Positions 26,234 to 34,709 of a stretch of DNA of 59,504 nucleotides are shown here, piece by piece. The translations under genes and the position numbers were made by a program. The notes under the pieces were generated by a model. It was not told where the DNA came from and searched no databases. It worked only from the letters and a program-made list of their open reading frames with translations. The stretch comes from Candidatus Cloacimonadota bacterium (GTDB lineage Bacteria; Cloacimonadota; Cloacimonadia; Cloacimonadales; Cloacimonadaceae), in NCBI GenBank assembly GCA_018433885.1, contig JAHDQK010000025.1:1-59504 (forward strand), given 5' to 3'. The first letter of the stretch is position 1, and the number at the start of each line of letters is the position of its first letter.

Positions 26234-27487
26234 TTAATTGAAGCCTTGGGAGATCGCTTCACCGAGATCGAAGATGGGCAGGTAGATAACCACGATAATG
26301 GTTCCCACCACGAGCGCCATCATAACAATCAACAGCGGTTCGATCAGCGAAGTAAGGCGGTCGATAACGCTATCCACGAGCTTCTCGTAGAATTGAGCGG
26401 CTTTGCCCAGAAGCTTGTCCATATCACCGGTTTCTTCACCGGTAGCCAGCATCTGAAGCAGAGTGGGAGGAAACTCGCCAGTTCTACGGAAGGCATTGGC
26501 TACGCCATATCCTTCTTTCACAAGCACTCTGGCTCGGCGAACGGCACCTTCAACCACAGCATTTTGCACCACGTTCTCGGTAAGTTCCATGGTGTCCATG
26601 ATCGGTACTCCAGCAGCCATCAGAATACTGAAGGTGCGGGAAAATTTACTCATTATGGAGTTTGTAACTACGCCCCCGATCACGGGAATGCGCAATTTCA
26701 GGGTGTCCATTACAAATCTTCCGCGGTCGGTAAGATATACCAGAAACAGGGCTACGATCGCCATTATAAACACCAATATCGCCAGGAACAGGTTATTTAC
26801 AATGAAATCACTAATAGAGATCGCGATTACGGTAGGTCTCGGAAGAGTGGCGTTGAAATCCGCATACACAGCGGCGAACATCGGGATGATGAAGTAGAAC
26901 ATTCCCCAGATCACGCCAATCAGGAATACGAGGATAAACACCGGGTATGCCATGGCGCTGGTAACCTTGCGTTTGGTATCTTCGATCTTTTCCAGGTAAT
27001 CCGAGAGTTCATCCAAAACCGTGTGCAAAGTACCGGAAGCTTCACCAGCCTGAACCAATGCCACATAGAGGGGGTTGAAGACACCGGGGTGCTGTTCCAT
27101 CGCCTCGGAAAGCGAGAAACCTTTGCGGATGTCGTCACCGATTTTACGCAGTACTTTGGCAAATTTCTTGTTCTTTTCTTCCTTCTCGAGGTCTGTGATC
27201 GCTTTTTCGATCGTGAGACCGGCGGAGAACATGGTGGAAAGCTGACGCGTGAAAAACACGAGGGTTCTCAGCGTGACTCCTGTGCGGAATTTGTAAATGG
27301 CAAGCATTACCTTGTCGAAGAGCGAGAGTTTGCCTTTGAACGCTCCTTCGGCAGCGGCTTTCACAGATATAATGGTAGAGCCTTCTTTGGCAAGCTTTTC
27401 CACCGCCATATCAAGGGTGTCGGCCTTGATCATGCCTTCCACACGGGCGCCCTTGGCGTCCTTAACGATATAGGCAAAATTTGGCAT
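26234..27487 (-). CDS. pilC: type IV pilus inner membrane platform protein PilC (GspF family)
   Basis: 417 aa. PilC is the cytoplasmic-membrane platform that couples the PilB and PilT motors to pilin insertion. It has two GspF domains (about 80-205 and 285-405) with the repeated pattern LVFFTRQLSTMFSAGLTIEKA and KFSRTFSILMAAGVPIMDTME, and three hydrophobic segments (about 180-205, 230-255 and 385-405), for example YPVFILVFLIGVIWGMF. Normal length. It is the last gene of the pilus operon, 24 bases after pilB, and ends at a strong terminator. High confidence. Confidence 0.95.
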   Translation of the reverse strand: MPNFAYIVKDAKGARVEGMIKADTLDMAVEKLAKEGSTIISVKAAAEGAFKGKLSLFDKVMLAIYKFRTGVTLRTLVFFTRQLSTMFSAGLTIEKAITDLEKEEKNKKFAKVLRKIGDDIRKGFSLSEAMEQHPGVFNPLYVALVQAGEASGTLHTVLDELSDYLEKIEDTKRKVTSAMAYPVFILVFLIGVIWGMFYFIIPMFAAVYADFNATLPRPTVIAISISDFIVNNLFLAILVFIMAIVALFLVYLTDRGRFVMDTLKLRIPVIGGVVTNSIMSKFSRTFSILMAAGVPIMDTMELTENVVQNAVVEGAVRRARVLVKEGYGVANAFRRTGEFPPTLLQMLATGEETGDMDKLLGKAAQFYEKLVDSVIDRLTSLIEPLLIVMMALVVGTIIVVIYLPIFDLGEAISQGFN

Positions 27488-27511
27488 ATTGTAGTACCTT
27501 CTTAATCTATC

Positions 27512-29221
27512 TTATTCTACGATGGTCATCTTGATGACTTCGCGGATGGTTGTGAGACCACGTTTCATCTTGGATACTGCCGCATCGTGCAGAGTACGCA
27601 TTCCGGAGTTTAATGCGGAAGCACGGATGAGATCCTGGTTTCCGCCATCATAGATGAGCTGACGGATTTCTTTGTCCACAGTAAGCAATTCAAAAATACC
27701 GGTACGGCCAGAGAAGCCGGTGTTATCGCAGTGTACGCAGCCTTGACCCATCTTGAACTGAGCTTCTTTTACATCCTGCTCGGTGAGTCCGGCATCGATG
27801 ATTTCCTGTTCGGTAGGCTTGTAATCGGCAATGCAATAGGGGCATATCTTGCGCACAAGACGCTGTGCCATCACCAGAGACAGCGAAGAACCCACAAGGT
27901 AGGGCTTGATCCCGATGTCTATCAGACGTGTAACGGTGGAAGGGGCATCATTGGCGTGGAGGGTGGAAAACACGAGGTGACCGGTAAGGGAGAACTTGAT
28001 GGCGATGTCCGCGGTCTCTTCGTCGCGAATTTCACCGATCAGCACGATATCCGGGTCCTGACGCAACACTGAACGCAGTGCGGAACCGAAGGTGAGCCCG
28101 ATCTGTTCTTTGGTCTCGATCTGTGTGATCCCTTCCAAGCGGTATTCCACGGGGTCTTCCACTGTGATGATGTTTGTTTCGGGATCTTGGATTTCTTTCA
28201 AAGCGGCGTGCAAAGAGGTGGATTTACCACTACCGGTGGGACCGGAAACGATGATGATGCCATAAGGGCGGCGGATAATGCGGTCGAAGATCACCATGTC
28301 TTCTTCCTCAAAGCCCAGAGTGCCGAGTTTGAACCCGAAATCACCCTTGTCCAGAAGACGCATCACCACTTTCTCGCCCAATACTGTGGGAGTGATGGAT
28401 ACACGAACGTCCACGCTCTTTACGGATGTCTTCAATGCGATATGACCATCCTGAGGCAAACGGCGCTCGGCAATATTCAGCTTACTCATCACTTTAACCA
28501 GAGAAATCAGCCCAGCGTGCATCCCGATAGGGGGAGTCATCACTTCACGCAAAGCACCGTCGATACGATAGCGCACGCGGGTGCTCTTGATAAGAGGTTC
28601 GATGTGAATATCGGTGGTGTTTGCTTTGATGGCTTCGTTGATGATGAGGTTCAAAAGTTTCACCACAGGGGCATCTGCATCGCTGGATGCTGCGGAGATG
28701 GAGATTTCGTTCTCTTCTTCATCCACCGCGACGAAGTCGAAGCCACCCACGGCGTCCTCAACCTGGCTTGTGGTGCGGATACTCTTGTAGTACTTCTCGA
28801 TGGTATCGTGCAAAACTGTATCGCCGATCAGTTCGGGTTTGATGTTCTTGCCAATCAGCTTTTTTAGGCTATCCAGAACGGTAAGGTTTTCCGGGTCTGC
28901 CAAAGCCACGACCACGCCGTCACCTTCTTCCCGTAGGGCAATACATCTGTTTTCCAGAGCATATGGTTCCGGGATCAAGGCTACTACCTTGAGATCCAGA
29001 TCCATCAGTTCGTTTTCTCTCACGATGTCATAACCGAGCTGTTGATGCAGCGCAGCCAGAAGTTGTTTTTCGGTAAGGTATCCCAGCTTGATAAGAGTCT
29101 CTCCGATCTTTAGGCCGAAATTTGTCTGCTTGATCAGAGCCTCTTTCAGTTTGTCTTCAGTTACATAGCCTTCGTGAAGTAACACTTCACCCAGCCGGGC
29201 AAATTGCGGGTTGAAACTCAT
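27512..29221 (-). CDS. pilB: type IV pilus extension ATPase PilB (GspE family)
   Basis: 569 aa. Hexameric cytoplasmic ATPase that powers pilus extension. The N-terminal MshEN/GspE_N domain (residues 10-150) is followed by the motor: Walker A GPTGSGKST (K333), Asp box ITVEDPVEY, Walker B IVLIGEIRDEE (392-402), His box STLHANDA. The tetracysteine zinc site of GspE/PilB is present: C460, C463, C495, C498. Normal length. Starts with AAGGA upstream. Between pilB and the preceding Ig-lipoprotein gene are 140 bases that may hold a small ORF (29255-29440). Confidence 0.95.
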   Translation of the reverse strand: MSFNPQFARLGEVLLHEGYVTEDKLKEALIKQTNFGLKIGETLIKLGYLTEKQLLAALHQQLGYDIVRENELMDLDLKVVALIPEPYALENRCIALREEGDGVVVALADPENLTVLDSLKKLIGKNIKPELIGDTVLHDTIEKYYKSIRTTSQVEDAVGGFDFVAVDEEENEISISAASSDADAPVVKLLNLIINEAIKANTTDIHIEPLIKSTRVRYRIDGALREVMTPPIGMHAGLISLVKVMSKLNIAERRLPQDGHIALKTSVKSVDVRVSITPTVLGEKVVMRLLDKGDFGFKLGTLGFEEEDMVIFDRIIRRPYGIIIVSGPTGSGKSTSLHAALKEIQDPETNIITVEDPVEYRLEGITQIETKEQIGLTFGSALRSVLRQDPDIVLIGEIRDEETADIAIKFSLTGHLVFSTLHANDAPSTVTRLIDIGIKPYLVGSSLSLVMAQRLVRKICPYCIADYKPTEQEIIDAGLTEQDVKEAQFKMGQGCVHCDNTGFSGRTGIFELLTVDKEIRQLIYDGGNQDLIRASALNSGMRTLHDAAVSKMKRGLTTIREVIKMTIVE

Positions 29222-29254
29222 CTTTATATCCTTATCTTGTAATTTATTTATATA

Positions 29255-29440
29255 TTAGAATTTAGCTGCGGTATCCGCAATGTTCTCTTCGATATATACT
29301 CCTTGTTCTTTAATGGTGAGCGCAGGAGGTGTTGACCCCCCACGCTCAATTATCTCAGGGTTTAGAACGGGGGAGGCCCAGGGTGTGTCCACACTGTGAG
29401 CGGACATGTTCCGGGTTGTTCTGTGGTTCCCACGATCCAT
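29255..29440 (-). CDS. possible small ORF between the Ig lipoprotein gene and pilB
   Basis: A 61-codon frame whose 3' half (ending EENIADTAAKF) has protein-like composition, while its 5' half overlaps the end of the Ig-lipoprotein gene in another frame. No good ribosome binding site precedes a start codon. It may be a real small gene, a remnant, or chance. Reported because it occupies the only gap before pilB. Confidence 0.2.
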   Translation of the reverse strand: MDRGNHRTTRNMSAHSVDTPWASPVLNPEIIERGGSTPPALTIKEQGVYIEENIADTAAKF

Positions 29441-31599
29441 CCTTGAATCTCAAGCATGGATTCCAGCGGACCTGCCGCAGGATCCAGAGCTGGAGGATAT
29501 TCTGCATTCCAAGTCTTCACTCTGCCATAAGCTGCGCCGGTATCGGTAAAGATACGGTTGGCAATCCCCGTCAGATAGTTCGGACCTGGATAGTAATTTG
29601 TGTTAAACACAATCTGCCCGCGCGAACTGCTCAGCATAATCTCACTGTTGGAAATCCGGTTGCCCTGACCATCCATCAAGGTTACGATAATATCCGCTTC
29701 TTTAGTTGCGGGGTTGTTATTCGCACCAAAATGAACGGCACCCGGATCGGTATCCATATAGAGGTTCGGGCTGTTCAGAGGCAGTTTATCCATGTAGAAA
29801 CCAGTTCTATCACCACTGGAGGCATAGATGGTTATTTCAGTATTGGTAAGAGTTCCGTGGTAGGTGATGGTGGTAAAAGCCACACCTTCCAGAGAATCGC
29901 CTTCCACGCTCACGTTACCCACGGTTCCGGCACCTTCGATCTGTGCGTCTGCACCGATCAGATTGAACCATACCGCGGTGTTCACGGTCACAGGGTTGTT
30001 ATGCATGTCGCGCACATGAGCACCGGCTACTATTCTCCACACACCACCCTGCATTTCTGTACCGGTGTTGTATCCACCAAAGAAGGGGGTGATGGTATAA
30101 GGAGGACCAGCTTGGATGATCACGTTCGGCTTGGTAGCCTCAATCGTTACTCCGGCATTGTTTACGCACCTTGCATTGATCATCAGAACCCCGGATTCCG
30201 AACCGGCATTAACCGAGATCTGAGCTTCACCACCATTTGAGGTAACTGGTACCCACTGACCAGCAGGCTGGTTGTTCAGGTTCGCTCCTGCAGGAGGATT
30301 CAAGTTTGCGATTCTGAATTCAACGGTATAGGGGGAATCCACAAGGTTGAAGTTGATGTCGCGAAGTTTAACGCGCAAGATGGCAGAGGATGCTCCACCT
30401 GTGTTTGCAACATTCAATTTGATCGCTTCTTCCTGGGTGAAATCCATGGAAAAGACATCGTCCGAAGCTATCGTGAAGATGAGCTGCGTTACAAGAGTGT
30501 CGTTATTCGCGGTTGCGCGGATTGTCGCCGAACCGGCGGAAAGCCCGGGGGTGAAACGTACTCTGGCTTTTCCGGCAGCATCGGTGTACATCGGAATGGT
30601 CTGGTTGGTATTCATGAAGGTACCCAGATCAGTGCTGAAATCCACTCTCTGGTTTTGAACCAAGTTCGAATGCATATCCTTCAGGGTCGCAACCATGAAG
30701 ATGTTGTGGGGGCTGCCCACTTCGCTGGTGATGGATTCAATATCCTGACCATCGATGTTCAGATAGCTTTTAAGCTCTATCGCAGAGGGGCTACCGGGTT
30801 TGATGATGATGTCACGAGAATCCGACTCTCCGCCAATGGTGGCAGTAATGGTAGCCAATTCTGCATCTGGAGCTGTGTTTGACTGAGTTCCAGAATTGTA
30901 AAGCACCGTAGCCTTCCCATTGAAGATCTTGGCGACAGTCTCCTGACCGAGGTCGTTTCCTTGGTTATCAAAGAATCTGCCGGCGGTGCAACTGAAGGTC
31001 ATCAGTGAGTTGTTCGGCAAGTAATTACCCTCGGTATAGGCTCTGGCAGATACGGGAATCTGCTGCGATACGTTCATTTCGTAGGGAGTGCCAAGGTTGG
31101 GGGTGTTGTTCACTTCCAGCACTACGCTATCTACCGGCGGGATTTCTTCGATCGTAACCTTAACATGGGTGGTGTCGGCAGAAAGCACAGAATCCGGGAC
31201 AGATTCATGGAACTTGCGAACGATCGCAGTGATGGTGGCAAGGCCCACATCGCCCGCATCCCAGAAGGTGCTCTTGGCGACGCCGGTGCTATCGGTGGCA
31301 ACGTTTGTGATAATGCGGCCCAGGTCGGTTCTGAACAGAACCATCTGGTTGCGAACGCCAAAACCTTCACCGTCCTTTACTTCCACTTCGATGGTGGAAT
31401 AAGTAACGTTGTTATCGGCATAGATCACTTCCGGAGTGGCTGTCATGCGAGTTATGATGCGAATGTCGCTCAATTTCGGGGGAACCGGAGGTGCCGGTAT
31501 GATCGGCGGTGGATTGCGTTTATCGCAGGAGGCTGAGAAGCTCACCAGGATAATGGCAATCAGTGTAAGAATTGGTACTAATGAATTGAGTCTCTTCAT
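29362..31599 (-). CDS. lipoprotein with bacterial Ig-like (Big_1/invasin-type) repeats in the pilus operon
   Basis: 745 aa. A lipoprotein signal ends at C25 (LVSFSASC then DK), so it is anchored to a membrane facing the periplasm or surface. A proline-rich linker (PPPIIPAPPVPP) leads into a series of about six Ig-like domains, recognised by the recurring patterns VEVKDGEGFGVRNQMVLF, TDSTGVAKSTFW, TDAAGKARVRFTPG and VTLMDGQGNRISNSEI, typical of Big_1 repeats. It sits between pilQ (one-base overlap, TAATG) and pilB, an unusual place, and so is probably made with the pilus. Likely roles are stabilising the secretin, cell-wall contact, or adhesion; none is proven. Function inferred from context. 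Confidence 0.82.
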   Translation of the reverse strand: MKRLNSLVPILTLIAIILVSFSASCDKRNPPPIIPAPPVPPKLSDIRIITRMTATPEVIYADNNVTYSTIEVEVKDGEGFGVRNQMVLFRTDLGRIITNVATDSTGVAKSTFWDAGDVGLATITAIVRKFHESVPDSVLSADTTHVKVTIEEIPPVDSVVLEVNNTPNLGTPYEMNVSQQIPVSARAYTEGNYLPNNSLMTFSCTAGRFFDNQGNDLGQETVAKIFNGKATVLYNSGTQSNTAPDAELATITATIGGESDSRDIIIKPGSPSAIELKSYLNIDGQDIESITSEVGSPHNIFMVATLKDMHSNLVQNQRVDFSTDLGTFMNTNQTIPMYTDAAGKARVRFTPGLSAGSATIRATANNDTLVTQLIFTIASDDVFSMDFTQEEAIKLNVANTGGASSAILRVKLRDINFNLVDSPYTVEFRIANLNPPAGANLNNQPAGQWVPVTSNGGEAQISVNAGSESGVLMINARCVNNAGVTIEATKPNVIIQAGPPYTITPFFGGYNTGTEMQGGVWRIVAGAHVRDMHNNPVTVNTAVWFNLIGADAQIEGAGTVGNVSVEGDSLEGVAFTTITYHGTLTNTEITIYASSGDRTGFYMDKLPLNSPNLYMDTDPGAVHFGANNNPATKEADIIVTLMDGQGNRISNSEIMLSSSRGQIVFNTNYYPGPNYLTGIANRIFTDTGAAYGRVKTWNAEYPPALDPAAGPLESMLEIQGWIVGTTEQPGTCPLTVWTHPGPPPF

Positions 31600-32987
31600 T
31601 ATTCCTCCTCACCTTCATATTCGATCAATGTGCGGGTGAGTCTTGTATCAAGTTTGGGTTCCGGGCTGGGTTCGTTCATGGATACGAGCCTGGGAGTAAT
31701 CTCCATGATCAGATCTGTGGTTTCGATAAGCTCATAACGATGTTGGAAAATGCGACCCACGAAAGGAAGATCGCCCAAGAAGGGAACCTTGTTGGTCTTC
31801 TGGGTGATACTGGATGTAAGAAGGCCACCCACTATTATCTTATGTTCGTTTGGCACGGTAACGGTGGAAGATACGCGGCGTACTTTGGTGCGAGGCACGT
31901 ATCCACCTACCAGATCCATCACAGAGGATACTTCAGGCTGAATCTTGGCTGTGATGTTTCCATCCTTGTTTACAGTGGGGGTTACGGAAAGGACAATACC
32001 TACATCTTCACGTTCTACTTGAATCTGTTTGTCGTTATCCATCACTACAAAAGGTAGTACTTCACCGATATGCAGCGTAGCTTCTTCGCCATTCAACGCG
32101 GTCACACGGGTGTCCGTGAGCAACTGCGCAGCATTGTTTTCCAAAAGCCAATCGATGGTGATATCAAAAGCAGTGAGCTGACGGCTGAAATGACCTATGT
32201 CATTAAAACCATCAAGTCTCTGGAAATATTGTTGATCCGGCAATTGTTCAAAATCAAGCGGTTCGCCATGAGGCAGATAGCCGGTTCCATCACTGTAGTT
32301 GAAAGGCAAACCAGTGCCATTGGCACTTACGGGATCTTCTGCCAAAATTGTGGTGAAATGATTCAGGCGGCTCCAATCGATACCGGCTTTTTTGGCATCA
32401 GAAAGGTTCACCTCGATCAGGCGTACACGGATCTCGATCTGATCTTGCACGGTATCCATGCTCTGAACCAGAGTACGAATCTGCTCGAATGTTTCCTGGT
32501 TTGCATAAACCATGATTGCGTTCTGACCCTGCACCGGAACGATGTGTCCACCGGAATTGGCAAGAGATGCGGCAACCTTGGTAGCATCAAGATTGTTCAG
32601 ATAAAGGATGTTGCTGCGTTCACCTACTTCTTCCATAATGTTTTGTTTGGGACCCACCACAAAGGTGTTTCCAGAAACGATACGATATGAAAGGCCGGTA
32701 GTTCTGGCAACAAGGGCGACCGCAGTTTCGATCGGCACGTCTTTGATGTTGATGGTCACACGTCTTTCGTTGCTGGCATCATCTTTTCCACTTTGCTCAA
32801 CGGCAAGCACGATGTTGGTGCCGGAAAGGCGAGACAGAGCGTTCAACACGGACGACAGGGTAGCATCATCGGCATTGAATGTGACTTTTCTGGTTAAAGG
32901 ATTCTCTTGTGCTACGAGCGCTGAGAATGCGAAAAGCAGCACCAGGATCAAGCACAGATATTGCTTACTTGCAAGCATGTGTTTCAT
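31599..32987 (-). CDS. pilQ: type IV pilus secretin PilQ (short form)
   Basis: 462 aa from the ATG at 32987 (GGGAG upstream, opens a signal peptide MKHMLASKQYLCLILVLLFA). Residues about 30-120 form an STN/N0-type domain (VTFNADDATLSSVLNALSRLSG), then one N1-type domain (NILYLNNLDATKVAASL, VYANQETFEQIRTLV), and the C-terminal secretin domain with RVTALNGEEATLHIGEVLPF and VPFLGDLPFVGRIF. It forms the outer-membrane pore for the pilus. Compared with proteobacterial PilQ (about 700 aa) it lacks the N-terminal AMIN domains. It precedes the Ig lipoprotein with a one-base overlap and follows the PilP-like gene. Confidence 0.93.
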   Translation of the reverse strand: MKHMLASKQYLCLILVLLFAFSALVAQENPLTRKVTFNADDATLSSVLNALSRLSGTNIVLAVEQSGKDDASNERRVTINIKDVPIETAVALVARTTGLSYRIVSGNTFVVGPKQNIMEEVGERSNILYLNNLDATKVAASLANSGGHIVPVQGQNAIMVYANQETFEQIRTLVQSMDTVQDQIEIRVRLIEVNLSDAKKAGIDWSRLNHFTTILAEDPVSANGTGLPFNYSDGTGYLPHGEPLDFEQLPDQQYFQRLDGFNDIGHFSRQLTAFDITIDWLLENNAAQLLTDTRVTALNGEEATLHIGEVLPFVVMDNDKQIQVEREDVGIVLSVTPTVNKDGNITAKIQPEVSSVMDLVGGYVPRTKVRRVSSTVTVPNEHKIIVGGLLTSSITQKTNKVPFLGDLPFVGRIFQHRYELIETTDLIMEITPRLVSMNEPSPEPKLDTRLTRTLIEYEGEEE

Positions 32988-33013
32988 ATTTACTCCCACT
33001 GTTATAATATATT

Positions 33014-33559
33014 TTACCAATTACCGCTAATTCCCGATTTGATGTACATATTGGGTTCATCATCTTTCAGAACGGGACGTGGCATCAGGTTTGAAGTATA
33101 GGTAGTTCCGCCCATGGTGTAGCGGATGTTCTTGTCATTTATCTCGAGAATTCGGCGGCCGGCTACGATATCACCCACACGGGCTTCGTGGATGGCATCC
33201 TGATATTCGATGTAGGCAATCTTGTTGCCCAATTCATCGATAGCGGTGGTCGCCAGACGGAAGGTGTTGCGAACCATATCTTCAAATTCTTGTAATCTGT
33301 CGGCTTTGTCTTTGATGATGTTTCCTTGACGCAGGGGATCCTGACGTGTGCTGAAAACAAACATCTTGCGGTCTTGAATGGAATTCTCGATAGTGCGGAT
33401 CTTGCTCATCAGGCTGTCTGATACAGATTCGCGGCTATAGATCGAATTCTCCGGCACAGAACTTACGGTCCGGTTGATAAATACAAGGCGGACGGCAAGA
33501 AAACCGATGATTATCACGATCAGGGAAACGGCGAGGTCTTTTACAAATCTTGCTTGCAT
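33014..33559 (-). CDS. PilP/GspC-like pilus alignment protein
   Basis: 181 aa. One N-terminal membrane segment (VKDLAVSLIVIIIGFLAV), a charged helical stretch, and a small C-terminal beta-rich domain (DAIHEARVGDIVAGRRILEI, NDKNIRYTMGGTTYTS) like the secretin-binding domain of PilP or GspC. Its place between pilO and pilQ is that of pilP in other genomes. It would link the inner-membrane PilNO complex to the PilQ secretin. Unlike classical PilP it appears to have a transmembrane anchor rather than a lipobox. Start has AGGAGG six bases upstream. The assignment rests on position and topology more than on sequence motifs. Confidence 0.7.
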   Translation of the reverse strand: MQARFVKDLAVSLIVIIIGFLAVRLVFINRTVSSVPENSIYSRESVSDSLMSKIRTIENSIQDRKMFVFSTRQDPLRQGNIIKDKADRLQEFEDMVRNTFRLATTAIDELGNKIAYIEYQDAIHEARVGDIVAGRRILEINDKNIRYTMGGTTYTSNLMPRPVLKDDEPNMYIKSGISGNW

Positions 33560-33560
33560 C

Positions 33561-34112
33561 TTAGGCCTCCTTTTTCACTTTGAAGATAGAGAGCTCGAGC
33601 AACACGCGGTAACGAGATGCGGCATTGGGAGAAACGACATCTTTATCCGACACTTGAGCTGGGCTGATATCCAGGCTCTGGATTTTGATGATGTTGTCCT
33701 GGGATTCCAGATCGGAGATAAATTGACCAATCTGAACATATGTGGCTTCGAGTTCCAAGTTAAAGGTGTTTTCAATCAGGTTCGGCAGCGAGAACTTGTT
33801 GGTGTCCGAAAGCTTGTTGATGGAGATCTGACGTTCATGCGCCATCCTTCCGATTGCGGTCTTGAAATCGTTAATCTCATCAAAGCTGAACTGCCTGCTG
33901 GTGGAAAGGCTATTATCGATGATCATCGCAAACTGGCTGAGTTCCTGGTCCAGAATTCTGGCACTGTTCAGCTTTTCCTGGCTTACTTTGATCCGGTTAT
34001 CTAAGTTTTCGATGTGAGCGAGGTTTTTCTCCAGACTGTCGCTGGCAAGCATATAGAAAGCCACCGCGGCGCCAATCATGATCAGAATCAGGATCAAATA
34101 ACGTTCTTTCAT
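33561..34112 (-). CDS. pilO: PilO-like type IV pilus assembly protein
   Basis: 183 aa from the ATG at 34112, which overlaps the pilN stop (ATGA). One membrane segment (YLILILIMIGAAVAFYML), a coiled-coil stretch (LDNRIKVSQEKLNSARILDQ), and a C-terminal ferredoxin-like domain with the PilO pattern NTFNLELEATYVQIGQFISDLESQ. It forms the PilNO heterodimer of the inner-membrane alignment complex. The longer reading frame to 34145 is rejected because the extra residues overlap pilN and add nothing. Confidence 0.85.
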   Translation of the reverse strand: MKERYLILILIMIGAAVAFYMLASDSLEKNLAHIENLDNRIKVSQEKLNSARILDQELSQFAMIIDNSLSTSRQFSFDEINDFKTAIGRMAHERQISINKLSDTNKFSLPNLIENTFNLELEATYVQIGQFISDLESQDNIIKIQSLDISPAQVSDKDVVSPNAASRYRVLLELSIFKVKKEA

Positions 34113-34699
34113 CTGATACCTCCCATGGCTGAGGGGGTGTAACACTCGATTACAAAATCGAAGATGGCGGTATCTTTTACCACTTGTTTAACCACCTGAC
34201 CTGCTTTGATCTCCGGGAAATCGTTCGAGATTTCCGGATTGCTTTTCAAGCGTTGAATGAATTCGTTGATCAAATCGAACTCCCGAACATTACTATCCAC
34301 TTCGGTGATACCATTGATGGTGAGAATCCCGTTGGCATAGCTGAATTTGCGTACTGCCAGCTTGTTATCTATCTCTTCACTCAATGCGACCATTTTGCGC
34401 GCCCAGAAGATGCGGTTGGTAAAGGTCTGGGCAAGGCGGTCAAGATCGTTTGAAGAAAGATAATCGCCACTGGTTTGATAGCTCTTTAGTTCTGCTTCAG
34501 TCTCAGCGAGATACTTTTCGCGAGCTTCCACTTTGCTTGTGGTATTGCTAATGATGTAGAACCAAGCGGCCAATACAATGATAAAGCCGATTACAAACGC
34601 GATGCAGGCATTTCTGAAGGTGCGGTTCTCACGCTCCTTCTCCAGACGCTGTTCACCGTATTTGTTTAAGTTTATCTTGAAGTAAAAATCGTATGTCAT
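34109..34699 (-). CDS. pilN: PilN-like type IV pilus assembly protein
   Basis: 196 aa. The N-terminal YFKINLNKYGE resembles the PilN motif (INLLP-type) that binds PilM. One membrane segment (FVIGFIIVLAAWFYIIS), a coiled coil, and a C-terminal small domain (NGILTINGITEVDSNV, LINEFIQRLKS). GGGGAG four bases before the start. It follows pilM after ten bases and overlaps pilO (ATGA). Role: inner-membrane partner of PilM and PilO. Confidence 0.85.
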   Translation of the reverse strand: MTYDFYFKINLNKYGEQRLEKERENRTFRNACIAFVIGFIIVLAAWFYIISNTTSKVEAREKYLAETEAELKSYQTSGDYLSSNDLDRLAQTFTNRIFWARKMVALSEEIDNKLAVRKFSYANGILTINGITEVDSNVREFDLINEFIQRLKSNPEISNDFPEIKAGQVVKQVVKDTAIFDFVIECYTPSAMGGIR

Positions 34700-34709
34700 C
34701 GCTCTCCCC

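Noticed and set aside
26129-27505. 458-codon frame on the plus strand
   Set aside because: It lies antisense to pilC, and its His- and Gly-rich composition is the usual reflection of a coding strand. pilC on the minus strand is unmistakable.
28187-30240. Two long plus-strand frames (28187-28867 and 29329-30240)
   Set aside because: They mirror pilB and the Ig lipoprotein; no motifs, and sense proteins are clear.
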